From Clavelina lepadiformis (taxonomy: Eukaryota; Chordata; Ascidiacea; Aplousobranchia; Clavelinidae), in the NCBI RefSeq assembly GCF_947623445.1, contig NC_135244.1, forward strand, positions 806,001 through 870,000: 64,000 nt of DNA, given 5' to 3'. Positions 1-13,400 of the stretch are shown here, in pieces (position 1 is the first letter of the stretch; each line of letters starts with the position of its first letter). Both the position numbers and the translations under genes were made by a program. A model generated the notes under the pieces. That model did no database searches, was not told the DNA's origin, and saw only the letters and a list, made by a program, of their open reading frames with translations.

Positions 1-1657
1 CTTCTGAAATTTTGTTTGCTATATTCTTTGCTATAAATTCTAGACAGGTCTGGAAAAAACCGAGTAGTCATTAAAATACTGAAAAAATAGTCTATAAAAT
101 TAGAACTGATTTTGACATTTAATCATACTGACCGACAACGAACAGTGACATGGATTTTTTCATCCCTTGATGTGCTTCCAACACGATTTGACATAATATA
201 ATATCAGAGCTTACAAATCTAACAGTCAAACTAATACAGTATCGTATAGTGTCTAGCAGTGTCAGTATCATAGAGTGTTTGTTACACACTCGACGCTGCA
301 AAGAAACAAAGTCATTATTATTTGGTATATCGGCCGATTTGGACATTTTAAAAACTCTACAAACATTACCCTTTTAGGCACAGTAGCTGTGTTTGCAAGT
401 ACAGTAACTGCTTTTTAATTCGACTAAAAACAAAACAAATTTGCTGGTGCAGTCATGGAGTAATGTTTGGAGAAAAATGTTCTACATTTCATAGTTTCTA
501 TAGAAATCACAAAACGTGAAGGTTATAAAAATGAGTCGAGTGACGAAAAATTTTCAGAATTTGGTTAGACAGACCACAACCTGGTTCGAAAGTACAGAAG
601 TTTGATCAACGAGGAATCGAGCGTGCAAAGATGCAAATTTTGCTGCGATGGCAGCATGCACTAAAGCCTCAATTCTTTATTTGTTTAACATCAATTGGTG
701 TTGTTCAAACAACCAGTTTCTTTTTTTGGTTATCTATTACAAATTGGCTTAAAAATAACCAAGTTTAGTGTCCACTTTGATGAAACTCCTGTGTGCGACT
801 GCCACACTTTCCACTATTAGACAGCATTAAATAACTAAACAAGCAATATTTTTGCAACAACAATTTTCAATTTAAAAGAATTCAGCAATTATAATACAGG
901 ACAGAAATGCCAGAATGTTTGATAAATTTTGACCTCCACGAATAAAGAGGTCACGTGACTTTCGTGAATTAAAGACAATGTTTCTGCATTAGAATTTGTC
1001 TATACCTGTATCTATATGAAAGGGAATGCAAAACTTACCATCATAGACAACTAGGCCTAGTGGAGAGTCATCATAATCATTATCATAATAATCAAATCGG
1101 CCTATCGTAATCAATCACATTCACATAATCACGCAAACAATTAAACAAACAAACAAACAATTAAAGCTGTATGCCTTTGATCCACAATATCTTTCTTGAC
1201 CACTGGATGCACGATTTCTTAACAAAAACGTACCAGTTATACCGGTAGTCTGAAGACTAGGCTATAACCGTTTGTTACAAATACGGTACTTAGGCTACTC
1301 TGACCGTAGCCTAGGATATATTCATCATAGCCCGATCCTAAAATATTACCTTCGCTAGCCTGATGGGTTCAATTGCAAGAACCCAGACTACCCAAGCTAA
1401 ATATATACCGGAAAATTATTATTAATGTATAGCCTACTAATATATTGTCTCACTATCACTGTCCAAGTTTTAACTTTTCCCGTGAACCTTTTGCTGAGCT
1501 TCGAAAACAGCGCCTCGTGACGTCATCAGATCTTCGACCAATCCTAGCTCGGTCTATAAAATTTGCCCAAGTATTTTGAAAGCATTAGTAGATTTCTATG
1601 TTCAAGAGAGGCAGGAAGACTAAAAACCATAGACGGTAAGAGGAATAATCAAGTTAT

Positions 1658-2045
1658 CAATGTTGTACTCGAGTGACATTTTTTGGTGACTTGATTTGCC
1701 TCGAGTCAAACGTCTGAATTAACTTGATTGGAATCACTATCCAAACTAACTTGAGTCACATTATGGCAGTGATAACGACAAAAATTCAGCTTTGAGTAAG
1801 AAAATTGAATACGTTTTCTAAAACATAACACTTATCTGAAAGAGAAATCTACCTGATTAATTCAAAGACAAGCTAGACAACAATAACGTTTTCAAAAGCA
1901 ATTTAGTGCAAAAGCATATCGTGTGACGTCAGACAATTGTTTAAGTAAAGTTCATTAACCTGATTTGACCGAGTTTTAATTGCCTAGACTTGACTCCCAA
2001 ATTGACTCGAGTCAGAAAAAAAATGGCTAGTTACTCACAACACTG
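1658..2045. mobile_element. Non-autonomous hAT-like MITE, about 388 bp
   Basis: The two ends form imperfect terminal inverted repeats. The left end reads CAATGTTGT, the reverse complement of the right end reads CAGTGTTGT, and both carry a CATTTTTT block about 20 bp in and a CTCGAGTC block further in. The flanks carry a plausible 8-bp target duplication with 6 of 8 matches (CAAGTTAT at 1650-1657, GAAATTAT at 2046-2053). CAGTG ends plus 8-bp duplications are typical of the hAT superfamily. The element has no coding capacity. The decayed repeats and duplication suggest it is not recent. Confidence 0.5.
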
Positions 2046-3294
2046 GAAATTATGAACGAATTTGTTCTGTGATATTGTCAGCAATTCGGTATGTTTCAAG
2101 CAGAAAATAACAAACTAAAATAATTAAATCTGAAATTTTTATTCACTTGAATCCTGTCATTTTTAGAAGCTAATTTCAGAAGTTTCAAGTAAACTTATTA
2201 GCAAGGATCGTTTCCAGATTTTGCGTAAAAATCATGCCACGCTTAACCATTTCCAATAGTTGTTAAAATCAGCTAAAAACCAACACACGTTTTTGAAACA
2301 CCCTTTATTTTGGAGATAAATAAATAGTGAATTTTGTCGAGTACAAGAAATTAACGTTGGAGTATTTTGTTTATTGCCTATGACCTTATTTATTTTTTGG
2401 GTTATTTAGTAATGTAGTGTTTAGTTCAATCATTCAATTTTATTTTATTACCTTTTAGAAAAGATAAGCTGGAATATTGTCCGCAAGTGGTCGCTCAAAG
2501 CTAATAAAAGTCATAGCAAGCTAGCGCAGTTAGAATATTGAATATTAAACACTAGCTGGCATATTAACTATTGATCCAAATCGAGAATAAAAGTTTAAAA
2601 CTTGGATAACATCTTTACAACAGTTGCGCAAGTGGTCATGCTAACACCCAACAACACAAAATCAACAACCTTAGTGGCATTGCAACCGCTCCCCGCACAA
2701 TTTTTTGAAAACGGTTTCGTCAATAGCTCGTTACAAAAAAAGTGAAATTTCGTTTATAATTTCGGAATCGGCATGTTTTTATCCTTTTGTAGAAAATTTG
2801 TTGAGAATGAGTTTAGATCCCCTTTAAATAAAACAGTAGTTGCAAGTAACCGTGGATCAGTTACGAGGGCGACGGGACATCATCATGCACTTTGATGAAA
2901 TCAAACCTTTAAAAGATTCTGTTAAGAAATCGAGCCCGCTGCCCTCACTGTATTATTTGGTCATGTAAAAAGAATTTCTTGTTAACAGCGTCTAAGACAG
3001 TAATGTTGCAATTCCATAGAAATAGGAATGGACCGGCATTAAGTCCCGCATTACAGAAATAAAATTTTATAAACATGGATAAAATAGAACCCGTTCAATT
3101 CAAACCTACGAAAATGTCACCGTTATACCGTTGTATAATGACTACTCTCGCTATGCCGGTCTGTTTATAATTGATGATTAAGACTCAAGATAATAATAGT
3201 CTTATCAACATTGGTTTATGCTAGATAGAGGGTTGAGTTAATATCGACCAAAATTAGTTGTTAAAAATTTATTCAAATGCAACGTGATCGCTGT

Positions 3295-3654
3295 TTATTG
3301 CCGATTTCTACATATTGTATTGCACCTTGTCGCACGTTTAAACCAATTTAACCATATTTGCTTAATTGTAGCCCCATCAAGTAAGTTGTTGCCCATTTGA
3401 AGGAGTTCTACTTCCATCACGTGATATAGTCGCCCAAAGCCTACTCGAAAATTATCCAACAAAGCGCTGATTGAGACGGTTTCAGTCTCTGTGGTAGATA
3501 ACCAGTTGACCAAGGCAAGTTTCATTTCTCCCACCAACATGTTCTTTGTGGGATGAAATACCGGAAACAGGAACCAGTAGTCCGCAGCTGTACAATGCGC
3601 CTGTGCATGTACAACTCGTGCTATGATGGCCATGCAGGAGATGTTTATGCGCAT
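3295..3654 (-). CDS. Possible small ORF or exon, unrecognised
   Basis: A minus-strand frame of about 119 codons starts from an ATG near 3654 and ends at TAA at 3295. Its codon use is balanced and looks more coding-like than the surrounding AT-rich DNA. The first 18 or so residues are hydrophobic and could be a weak signal peptide. The body is rich in Leu, Trp and Phe. I recognise no domain, there is no clear splice partner, and it may be a chance frame, an isolated exon or a remnant. Confidence 0.22.
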   Translation of the reverse strand: MRINISCMAIIARVVHAQAHCTAADYWFLFPVFHPTKNMLVGEMKLALVNWLSTTETETVSISALLDNFRVGFGRLYHVMEVELLQMGNNLLDGATIKQIWLNWFKRATRCNTICRNRQ

Positions 3655-4824
3655 ATTATGAACGAATAGACTCACGCTTATGATGCCACAGTATAAAGTG
3701 ACAGGTTGTTGCTTGATTTGAAATACAGTACCATAACTTTAGTTCGTTATGACGTTCAAGAGGTTGGCATTGCAGAGATGAAATGAGGAAGTATAGTATC
3801 TGATTTAATGGCGTCTTTAATTAGAACACGGAAATTTGTTGTTTACCATGCCTACAGACTTAGAATGAACACGTGAGTGTAGGCAGTAGACCATGAACTC
3901 GTTACAAAGCAAAGTGGAAACTGATTTTACCGTTTTTAGTAAAGGAAACAACAGAATTGGTGTTAAATGCAAATTCTCCGTAGAACTAGACGATTTTACT
4001 ACATGTCGTATTTAAAACCAAAACAACAGTTATGCAATTGATCGTGCAAGTAGCAAGCGATTAAATTGCTCTTAATTTTCCTTGGCACGCGCTGTACATC
4101 TCATCCAGTTTGGGAAATGAGGCCTTGACACTTTTATATGAAAGGTGTTGGACACAAACAAGACCATGTACCATGTAAAAACAATATACTTAAAAATGTT
4201 AGCATCAGATTACGGTTTGTCGACTGGGTTTGGTCTATTTAGGTTCGTCAAAACGTCACTCAAATGCCAGATCTTTGTCGTGATATGTCAAACGTTTATG
4301 ACGTCAAAATACGTCATAATTAAACATGCACTGTCGTTTTCGTATCGAAATAGGCTTATATCCCGAAGCAAGAAATTTCATAAAAGCAATTCCAACATTT
4401 CCCGTTCGTCTGGTATACAATTCATCATAAATGGTAGTTTCATGACCGCATCATCGAAAAGTGATGCACGGCGTCTTGTCCAAAGATAGCTTCTTCTTGA
4501 TTTGATATAAATAGAATTAGCTTCCGCGTGGAGTTGCATCGTTCTGCCACAATGGCGTAATCGGTTGCATAGAAAGTGATTGGTTATCAAGAGAAGACGA
4601 TTTAAAATATAGATTGTCAGGTCGTCTTCAAACGTAGTTCATCTAACTACTGTGGCATGCGTGTGCTTTCAAGCCCACGGTTGTAGCAAAGGAACGTTGA
4701 GTTTTTTTCTACACAAATACAGAAAAGTATTTTTGTTATTCAGAGAGACTTGCACTTGTTTTTCTGGAAGAAAGTTTCAGTAAATTTACTTTTTTGTCCG
4801 TCAACTTACTGTGGGGTAAGGATA

Positions 4825-7800
4825 ATGAGTGGAGGCGGAAAGCGATCCCCTAATTCCTCAAAAAAGCAGGGACTGGCCCAGCGACCCTATTCCATGTTCG
4901 TGGGGTCCCAGTATCTCAAAGCTGGAAGTGGGGACAATTTGTCCGTGACGTCATCATCGAGTTCTTCGTCATTTGCTGATCCCAGTTCACCTTCCAGGAG
5001 TCCTACGTCATCACTAAATCGTTCTGCTGTGAAGTAAGAATCATAATATTTCTATGTTGGCAAATGAAGTTAAAGTTGAAAGATTCGATTCAACTGAATT
5101 GGAGAGTTAGCATTTATTTCACCCTGAACAACTTACTGAGTGTAAATTAAACATACTGTGGTTGCCACCAGACGTAATAACTAATAACCATCAAATATAA
5201 CAAACAACTGGTAAATACAGAACTTGACATTTAATTAACCCATTCAGTTAACTTCATCAGGGCGATGGTCTGTCAACTACTAAGTGTATGTGTGACATAA
5301 CCAGATTTGAATATTGGTTCAAGGTGACTATTATTACCACAACAAAGTTAATCGTTAAATCACTATTCAACTCATCAGATTGATTGTCGTGGCATAATGA
5401 GTAATGGTACCACAGTGTGATGTCATTAGACAACTTGAGTTGCTCGTTTTTCCGCCCGAGCGACGATTTTGAACAAATGTTTGAAGTATTTACGCTAGAA
5501 CGTGAGTGTTACGTCACAGCACACTTTACGCCCACAACCGCGTTCAATCGCCAGTACGTAATTTCCGCATTGGCTTGGTGCAAAAAAGGCGATGAACAAT
5601 GGAGTTCTCGCATCTGATGTATACGTTGTCGCTTCCCTAAGATACGTTGTGTGGAAGCGAGTCGTGGTTTCCTAACTAAGTTATAAGGCTGCTGCTGCTG
5701 GGACGACTGAATCTGAAGTTTACTTGCAGGCAGGGAAAGAGAAACTCTGAGTTTTACATCGGAAACTTTGACTCTGTCAACTGTACTGGCCGGTCAATCG
5801 ACATCAATTCCAACAACACTGACAAGTTCTACAGCCCGCCGTACGGTGATAAGCGAAAGAAGAAAGGAGATTTGTGAGTAACAATGCTTCACATAATGAT
5901 GTCATAAAAGAGATGTGTGGATAATCGATAAAATTTGCCACAAACACTCATTTAAATTTCAAGAGGCCTTAAACGTTTTGAGCAAAGGTGATTTATGTAA
6001 AAATGACTACAGTGCTGTAGTCTACAGCTCATAGTTAACAACTGGCCCACGCTTTATTAACACAACCCGCGTGATTAATAATGTGATACTGATAAATGTA
6101 ATGTGACACTCAGTAGACGCTTTGAAAGCCTGAACGCATTCAACAGTAACTTTAGCCGTTTCACCTGGTACAGTGGTAGACTGGTTAACAGATTGATTTG
6201 CGAAACTGAATTGCTCCAGAGCAAATGTTTGATTTGCGCAATTAGGTTGTTTCACCATTTGTTGACTCTATATCAAACTTGCCGAGTGATATCCTTTGTG
6301 ACGACACACACGCCTGTTGCGTGCGATCCCGCTAACGTATGACGTATTGAGATGATTTATCCGTTTTTTGATTCCATTTTAAGTCATTACAGTATTTTTT
6401 ATTGCCTCGGGCTTCGCTTTTAAACCCTTGACATTGATACTTCTTTATGACGTCATACATGTTTTAACGTCATAATATGAACTTTACCAGGTCAACTCGG
6501 GTGACAATGCAGCCAGCTGGACCGAGTGCTAGGACATGGACTGTGCCGAAGTCGGTCAAGTAAGTTAGTAATTGCTAATTTGCGTGTGTGTGTATGTCGT
6601 TTCACGCTCCAGTGCGTTTAACCTTCAACTTATCGCTACGTCACTTGATAAATGTTTCCGAGTGTCTGGTTTTGCTTTTGTTACGTCATTTTGCCAATTG
6701 TTAAAAGGCAATTAGGAAAGCATCGTCGACAAATGACGTCCGAGGCACTCCTTGATGCGGTTGTTCGTTGTTGATAATTAAAACAACGTTGGTTTTTACG
6801 AATAGAATTATAATGCATTATACTGCGGGTTGTGATTGTTCATTGGAAGTATGTTTGATGCGACACACTGCGCCTCATTATTACGTAAATTTGTCATTTC
6901 GTTTCTTTTTAAAACAACAAGTTGCTTTTATGACATGAACGCTTTCATTTCTGCTTGAATTGATCCTTTATTAATGGCAACTACTGTAATATATAATCCT
7001 GACTTTAACACAGCATAGAAGTCTGTATAAGCACGAGTTGATGAATTTGTTGTTCATGTTTGAGACGAATCACCTCCGTCGCATCCCTTGTCGCCATATG
7101 CTCGTATAATGCGAGAACATTCGAGTATTATCGTCGTCGTATCGATGATTCTCTGTTATTTTATTCCCTCCATGTTGCATTTTATATTCTCTTTATTAAT
7201 TATTTATTCTCTATTGAATTCATAGCGTTGAGAATTCAATGAGAATGATTGTACTATCGACGGAAACTTCTGACAAATAATACGTTCTCGTTGCTTTGCT
7301 CGTTTGTCGTATGAAAGAATTTTATTTTTACATGGGGGTGCCTTCATAAAGCGAAATATATCTCACTCGTTTTCACCACATCTTCGAATTATAATTGGTC
7401 GGGTTGTTTGAACTTGACAACTGCAGTCAAAAACGTCACAATCACATGATTATGCCGCCTCGCTTTTGATCATTCATTCTCATAATAATAATTACGTGAT
7501 TGCGTGAAATACGTGCGTAGGCACACGAGCGAAAAACTGTCGACGTCACAATCGCGGTTGACTGGAGAAACGAACGTTATCGCTTCTGTTCTTTTTCGCG
7601 ATACCGGGACTTTAACAGCCGTGTGATTGGTCAATTTATTTTATTTTTTCTTCGCAGGAAGCTGACCACTGGGGGGAACGTGTTCGGTGTCCACATCGGC
7701 AAATCGGGAACTTGCTACGTGTCGGTTGTGACGTCAAAAGGAGACAGGTTGATCCAGGCATTCGATAGGTCAGGGGTCATGATAAAGTCTTTTCCGGCGC

Positions 7801-9041
7801 GCGCCACTAAAGCCGGAAAACCCTTTGAACCTTACCAGGTAGTCTATGACGTCATAAATATCTACATGAACACATTTTATTCTGTGTTTTTCATAACTTT
7901 GACGAAAATTTTTCCTTCTGATAGATCCACGAGACTCCAGAGGGCCACCTTGCGGTTGCGAGCGGAAACTGCGTCACCGTGTGGACAAAGGAGGGCAAGC
8001 TGGTGATAGAGCACGGAAGGAACATGTTCAAATTCGCCAAGTGCCTGGCGGTGCGTTCGACTGGTACGTTGCCGTGGCAACATGAAATAGTTTTTCGTCA
8101 CAAGACCGTTTTACAGCTTCCTGCCAGTCACGTCAACCAAACTTTGTAATTATGTCAATGACCTGTCCATGCATGAACCGGTGTGTGCCGAACCATTTGT
8201 TTGTTTCGAAATTCTAAAACCTCGCAAGTGTAAACGTTTCAACCTAAACTTGACGGAGACAATACAACGACACATACATATGTATGTAGCAAATAAAATT
8301 GTTATGGATACGTTTCCGATCACGACATAAAAATTCCATCGCTTTGTGCTTGTGTTCGTTTCAAATCTCGGTCTCCCACCTTTTTATCTTAAGCTCATGA
8401 AGTCAATGTAAAGGTGTTTTTACGATCTCTATGTGTACGATATGATTTAATTCTGATTTTTATTTACTTGAAAGGCGAAATTATCGTCACTGACACCGAC
8501 AATGACGCAGTGAAAGTGATCTCGGCGAGTGGGCAACAGATTTATCAACTCGAAGCAAAATTTAAATGTCCGGTAGGTGTCGCCGTCGACAGCAACGATC
8601 ACGTGATAGTCGCCGATTGGACAGATCAGATTAAGGTAAAAAGATAAAAATATTTTGAAGGTGATGATTTTAATCATGGTCTATTCAAATATTTTCCTGA
8701 CAATGCACGCTGTGACATCATAAACACCTTGTTAGGTTTTCGACGAGAATAACGAATTGATTCAAACATTTGGCAAGAAAGGCGGCCGCGATGGAGAACT
8801 CGACCTGCCGTACGGTGTCGCTGTTGACTGCGAGGACAACATAGTGGTGGCGGACATGTGGAACCATAGACTCTCAGTGTACTCGTCCGACGGGACGTTC
8901 CTCAAACACCTGGCGTCGGAGCCAGACCAGTCTGTTCGCATGCCAGCTCACGTTTCAGTCGCCAGTGGCACATCGGCGGAAGACTATCGTCTGGCGGTCA
9001 CCGACTTTGGAGCGAACTCTGTCCGATTGATAGCGTATTGA
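4825..9041 (+). CDS. NHL-repeat beta-propeller protein (about 402 aa)
   Basis: I infer seven coding exons: 4825-5033, 5730-5873, 6491-6559, 7658-7838, 7925-8063, 8475-8635 and 8736-9041. All junctions are GT/AG and keep phase, giving 402 residues. The first 140 or so residues are Ser/Pro-rich and basic and look disordered. From exon 4 on, the protein is a chain of NHL-type blades with repeated motifs such as CPVGVAVDSNDHVIVADWTD and LPYGVAVDCEDNIVVADMWN, ending in a closing strand (TDFGANSVRLIAY). NHL propellers mediate protein or RNA binding and are best known at the C-terminus of TRIM2/3/32/71-type ubiquitin ligases. No RING, B-box or filamin domain is visible here or upstream, so this is an NHL-only protein, or a TRIM-NHL relative that lost its N-terminus. 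The function is unknown. A candidate poly(A) signal lies at 9442. The ATG at 4825 was chosen because it opens exon 1 just after upstream stops. Confidence 0.85.
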
Positions 9042-10409
9042 ATGGCCGCGAGGTGTCGCCTAAGTGGCATTGATTTTGCAAGTTGGAAAAGCCCCGTAGA
9101 AGTATAGAGAATTTTTCATTCAAGTATGTGACGTCATACGTCGCGACGAGTACTTGATCGAGGGGGGCTGATTCGTCCTTCGTTTCTGTCGCGAAGTGTT
9201 ATTTTCTTTTGTACACGGCAACGTTCCTTTTCGATTAAATTATATTCAATTTTTTTTGAATGATATTCTGACTCCAAACTTTTCCGACAAGAATATTGCG
9301 TTGGTCACTCGAAATACATCACGAATTATCCTGTGCGCTGACACCAGGTCCATAGAAATCTACAGACGGGCAAATTTCTCTCCGTTTTTCATTCTATCTC
9401 TGCTCTGATGCTTCAAACTCGTGCAGTTGCGCAGGAAAATTAATAAATCGAAGAAATGTTACAATGGGAAAGAAACTTTTAAGAACTGTAGCCGCTAGCA
9501 GGGAGGGTGGGACGCAGTGACCATTGTTATTTGACGACGCTGACGATATTCTAGAACGAACAAACAATTGAAATGAATTCGAGAGTCGTTTTTCATGTAT
9601 TTGTTACAAAACGGATTCGAATGGTGTCCAGTGTCTCTAGATCTTTGAAAATACATGGATCAAACAAATTTTGTTTGTTTGAAAAAACAAGAGCTTCTAA
9701 TCGCGGTTGAGGACAGGCGAGGTCTGTTTCTATTCTAAATCATAAACAAGCATCTCTGTAACCATCGCTTGCGCCTAGAAAATGAGCAAATTATTATTTT
9801 AAGTTTTTTTTTAAAAACTGATCGATTATGTTTCTGATATGAGAGAAAGGAAAGGGATTTGACAAAGCAGTAATTTGAGCGTCTTTAAGTCAGCATGAAC
9901 GGCAGCTATTCGTGCGTAATGATTTGGCCAACAATATGCAATCACCTTTCTCAGCTTTTGTCTTAAATACCTGTAAAAAGCTAATTGTGATTCGACAAGT
10001 TACAAACCTCAAGGTTAATCCGGCCAGAGTCGTAAACGGGCAGAGCGACGACTAATTTATGAACCTTCGGTGCCTGTTCGTGATCGTAAAATCTCGTCCA
10101 AGATAAATCGCTTCATCGGTGAAATTTACGACCGGCCTTTTGTAAATTTCCTTAAACGCGCCTGTTGAAAGAACGAAGATTAGCAAGTTGTAAAAATACG
10201 AATTTGAAGATAATTTTCGTGCGGTAGTCAACTCTGTAGTTGCTCTTCATATAGAGCATATTGTATATTGCATCAGCAAACAAAGGAAGTTATAAATTGT
10301 CAACTTACAGTTGCATCTGTTTGCGGGCTAAGTAGGATTTAGTAATAAGAACACGCGTAGTGGTTGGGAAAAAACTTCGATTACAACAGCTTCGAACGAT
10401 TCCGGTTCC
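9042..10409. other. 3' UTR of the NHL gene and intergenic spacer
   Basis: The stretch holds the likely 3' UTR of the NHL gene with AATAAA at 9442-9447, then about 900 bp with no supported gene before the next transcription unit on the same strand. I saw no repeats or other structure in it. Confidence 0.5.
9442..9447 (+). terminator. Candidate poly(A) signal, NHL gene
   Basis: This is an AATAAA hexamer 400 bp downstream of the NHL stop codon and the first canonical hexamer on this strand after it. The cleavage site was not determined. Confidence 0.4.
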
Positions 10410-13400
10410 ATGGTTGAAAGCATTTCAAAGAGCGACGTCATTAAGCGGTGTACGCGCGATGGCAGGAACAGTTCCAAGAAATCTTTGCCGGTCATTTGGT
10501 TCAAAAGGGCAAGTGATTGTGTATGTTGATGATTACAGTTGGTCGTTCAAGGACCTGCTGAACGAAGTAACTCCTTTAGTCCGACTGCTGTAAGTGTCTG
10601 AGATTTACACAAGGGGATCTGACTCATAAACTTGATCAAATGAAAAGGCGACGACATAATGACGTTGATACAAGGAGGTCACAGTTGCGAGACAGTCGCA
10701 ATTAATTACACGAGCTATGTCTGTAAGTTAAAAATTTCAGATATTCGAGTTAAACCACTTTGATAGAATTGAGTTAGTTTTATCTTGGAACAACATTATT
10801 TGAGTTTTGGTCAAAATCAACTCAAATCTCGGACATCAAGCAGCGAGTCAAAGGCAGAGTTGGTCGAAGGAATGAAAGATTATTTGCGTTCGCCTTTTGC
10901 GCGCTTGTCACATTTGTTTTGATTCTATAGAAGTCAGCTTTTAAAGGCTATTGTTGACTCTAATTCTTAAATAGCAACGAAGCAGGGCTCGGCTTATCCA
11001 TTCAATAAACTTTTGTTTGCTTAGCAACAAACCCCAAATCCAGGCGGCCGGTCGTAAAGTCAAAAGAAAGTAAAAAACAAACACGGTTACATGATGTCGT
11101 GATCGTAAGCCGCGACCAGTGTTATGACGTCACAATTACTCTGACAACAAGCGATTCGAGTGGCGAGGAAATAAATAATTTTCCCACGATGAATCGAGGA
11201 GTGAAGGATCGTTGAAGGCGATTTGACGAATCGCGATAATTCGTCGTCGGACAGTTTCCGGTTCAAGTTCACCAATCATGTTGCCTTCAATTTAAAAACT
11301 GCGATTATTTCGTTTCTCGAAGTACGGCAACTGGCAGAAAGTTAGGAGCTGTGGCCACAGGATAGGATGTTACAATTGTCGCTATATCGCAGTTGTATCC
11401 AAGCTTGATGCTGCTCAAACACATCTCGTGCTCAGGTGTTGTTGAATATTCAGATGTCTGCATCGTGCAGGCGATGATGGAGAGAAGTTGGTGATACTTC
11501 ATTTTATGCTGAGATTATTTTAGCCGCTGATGGAAGTCGTTGAACTTAACCTGGTAATAATTTCAATCGTTTATTGATGCCACAGATCACCTTATCATAG
11601 GATCCACAACATGACGAAATCTGCTTCTGGTCTTAATCTGTTTAAATCTTTGTAATAATTTCGAGAACCATCAGTTTGAAGAATTAAGCTTGGAGCCCTG
11701 AGATGGCGGATCGAATTATCGCGGCACTGGATTATTTGGACGCGCACACAGAGATCGTTCTGCAGAAATCCAAACATGTAAGTCATCTGCCTGGTTGCGT
11801 TGATGACTGTGTGGAATAATAAACTTTGTGTAGTCACAAAAGCAGCAATGAGCTTTTGTTAAAGTTTCATCGTTATAGACAATATTATTAATGAAAAGCA
11901 AATACTAAATGTGATGGCGGGTACGTTTTATGACCTGCTACAAGCTACAATGGTAACTGGTACCTGGTAGAAGGTACATTGTGATACGTCACCAATACTG
12001 TACTTGTGACGTTTGCGTGACAAAAATATCCTCCCATCCATTCTATTTCGTTTCGTTGAATCTTTTGAACGTAACTTGATGTCGTCATATTTAGCTTTCC
12101 TTGCTTAAGCTAATAGCAGTTAGCAGGCTGCTAGTTCGTTACAAATTTAACTTCACCAGCCCACAGTGTACAGTTTAGCTTGAGCACGCGTGCGCTTTCC
12201 AGTCCTCACGAATCAAGAAGTCTTTTAAATCTTTGGCGATGCAAACACCTCTGTGACTACAACAGTCAACTTCAAATCTACGTCACTTGATTGTGACGTC
12301 ATCTTCATTTTTTCAGCGATGCCTTGGAGACATCGACGCAAAGTATGACGTCATCGATCCGACCGAGCTTCCTTTCCAGCCGGTTATTAAAAATAATCTG
12401 ATGCTCTCGGGCACCACCAGGACGAATATTTCCCGCGAAAAGACGATCCAGCAAATCGTGGACGAGGACCGGGAAAAAATTGTCCAATCAGCCCAGAGAA
12501 CAAGGTAATCACGTGATATTGCCACTGCAGCATGTGTGGTGCAAACCGTGTGATGATTGTGACGTAATAGAACTTTTGCACGATGTAAGTTAGATAGCGA
12601 GCTGTTGTTGCAGCTACGTTTCTGCCAATCCACGTTAAAATCGTGGCTGCCGCTATTTCAACAGAAAAAATCGCGCCCTCGCAGCTATTTACCTCGTTTC
12701 TTGTCAAACTAACTTAAATATTATAACATAGTTATATAAACCGCCTAACCTAAACTAACCTAACTGCCTATCATTAACAACAGGCTGCGTCAGTGGCAAT
12801 TTAAGAGGGTGGCTGACTGGACTGTAGTCTGAAGGCCCCGAATTTTAGTGATTCGTGAGTTGCAACAGAAATACTTCTAAGAACAGAAATGATTTTTTTT
12901 TCATGTTAAATGCTAAATAGAACTCGTCTGAGTCTGTTTTTTATAAGAAAATTAACGTCAGGTATTTTTGTATAATTTTGTCGTTCTTTTGATAATATTA
13001 CGTCATTAACTCACTACGTCACCTAAGTTATAATTTCACTGAGTATGACGCAATATCAAATCACTTACTCGGCCTGCTTCTCATATACTGACCACCCCTT
13101 GGGCTGTGTGGTCTCACTCTCTAAAACTATAATGGAGGAACATGCCGGCTATATCCCTCATGTATTGGAACGTATGAAAGCTATGACGTCATCAAAAGCA
13201 CAAAATGCTTATCAATTTTTCTTCCCTTATATTGAGCGTTATCGCGCTATTGTTGTATCCGTGCCAGACCCTTTAATTATTACGTAATAAGTGGATGATT
13301 AGGTGTAGGTGGGTAACATTGATTCCATTTAAGGATCCTTTTGCCCGGATCGAAATTGTGACGTAAGTTCTACCCCGGTTTACAATTGCTTTAAAAGCCG

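Larger units (their letters stand above)
1..4824. other. Intergenic region upstream of the NHL gene
   Basis: This stretch is AT-rich with no exon chain that I can support. It holds one MITE-like element (1658-2045), a weak minus-strand reading frame (3295-3654) and otherwise short frames without recognisable motifs. The last few hundred bases, which include a pyrimidine-rich tract ending in AG near 4741, presumably contain the promoter, 5' UTR or a spliced-leader acceptor of the following gene. Confidence 0.5.

Noticed and set aside
4145-4489. 114-codon plus-strand ORF before the NHL gene
   Set aside because: AT-rich composition, no domain, overlapping antisense frame, no splice context.
12740-12775. 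TAACCTAA-like repeats resembling telomeric sequence
   Set aside because: Irregular (CCTAACC/CTAAACT mixtures), too short, and not an ordered telomere repeat.
13045-13287. 80-codon ORF in intron 2 of the large unrecognised gene
   Set aside because: It is not needed for phase between exons 2 and 3, has no acceptor with a matching donor, and shows no motif.
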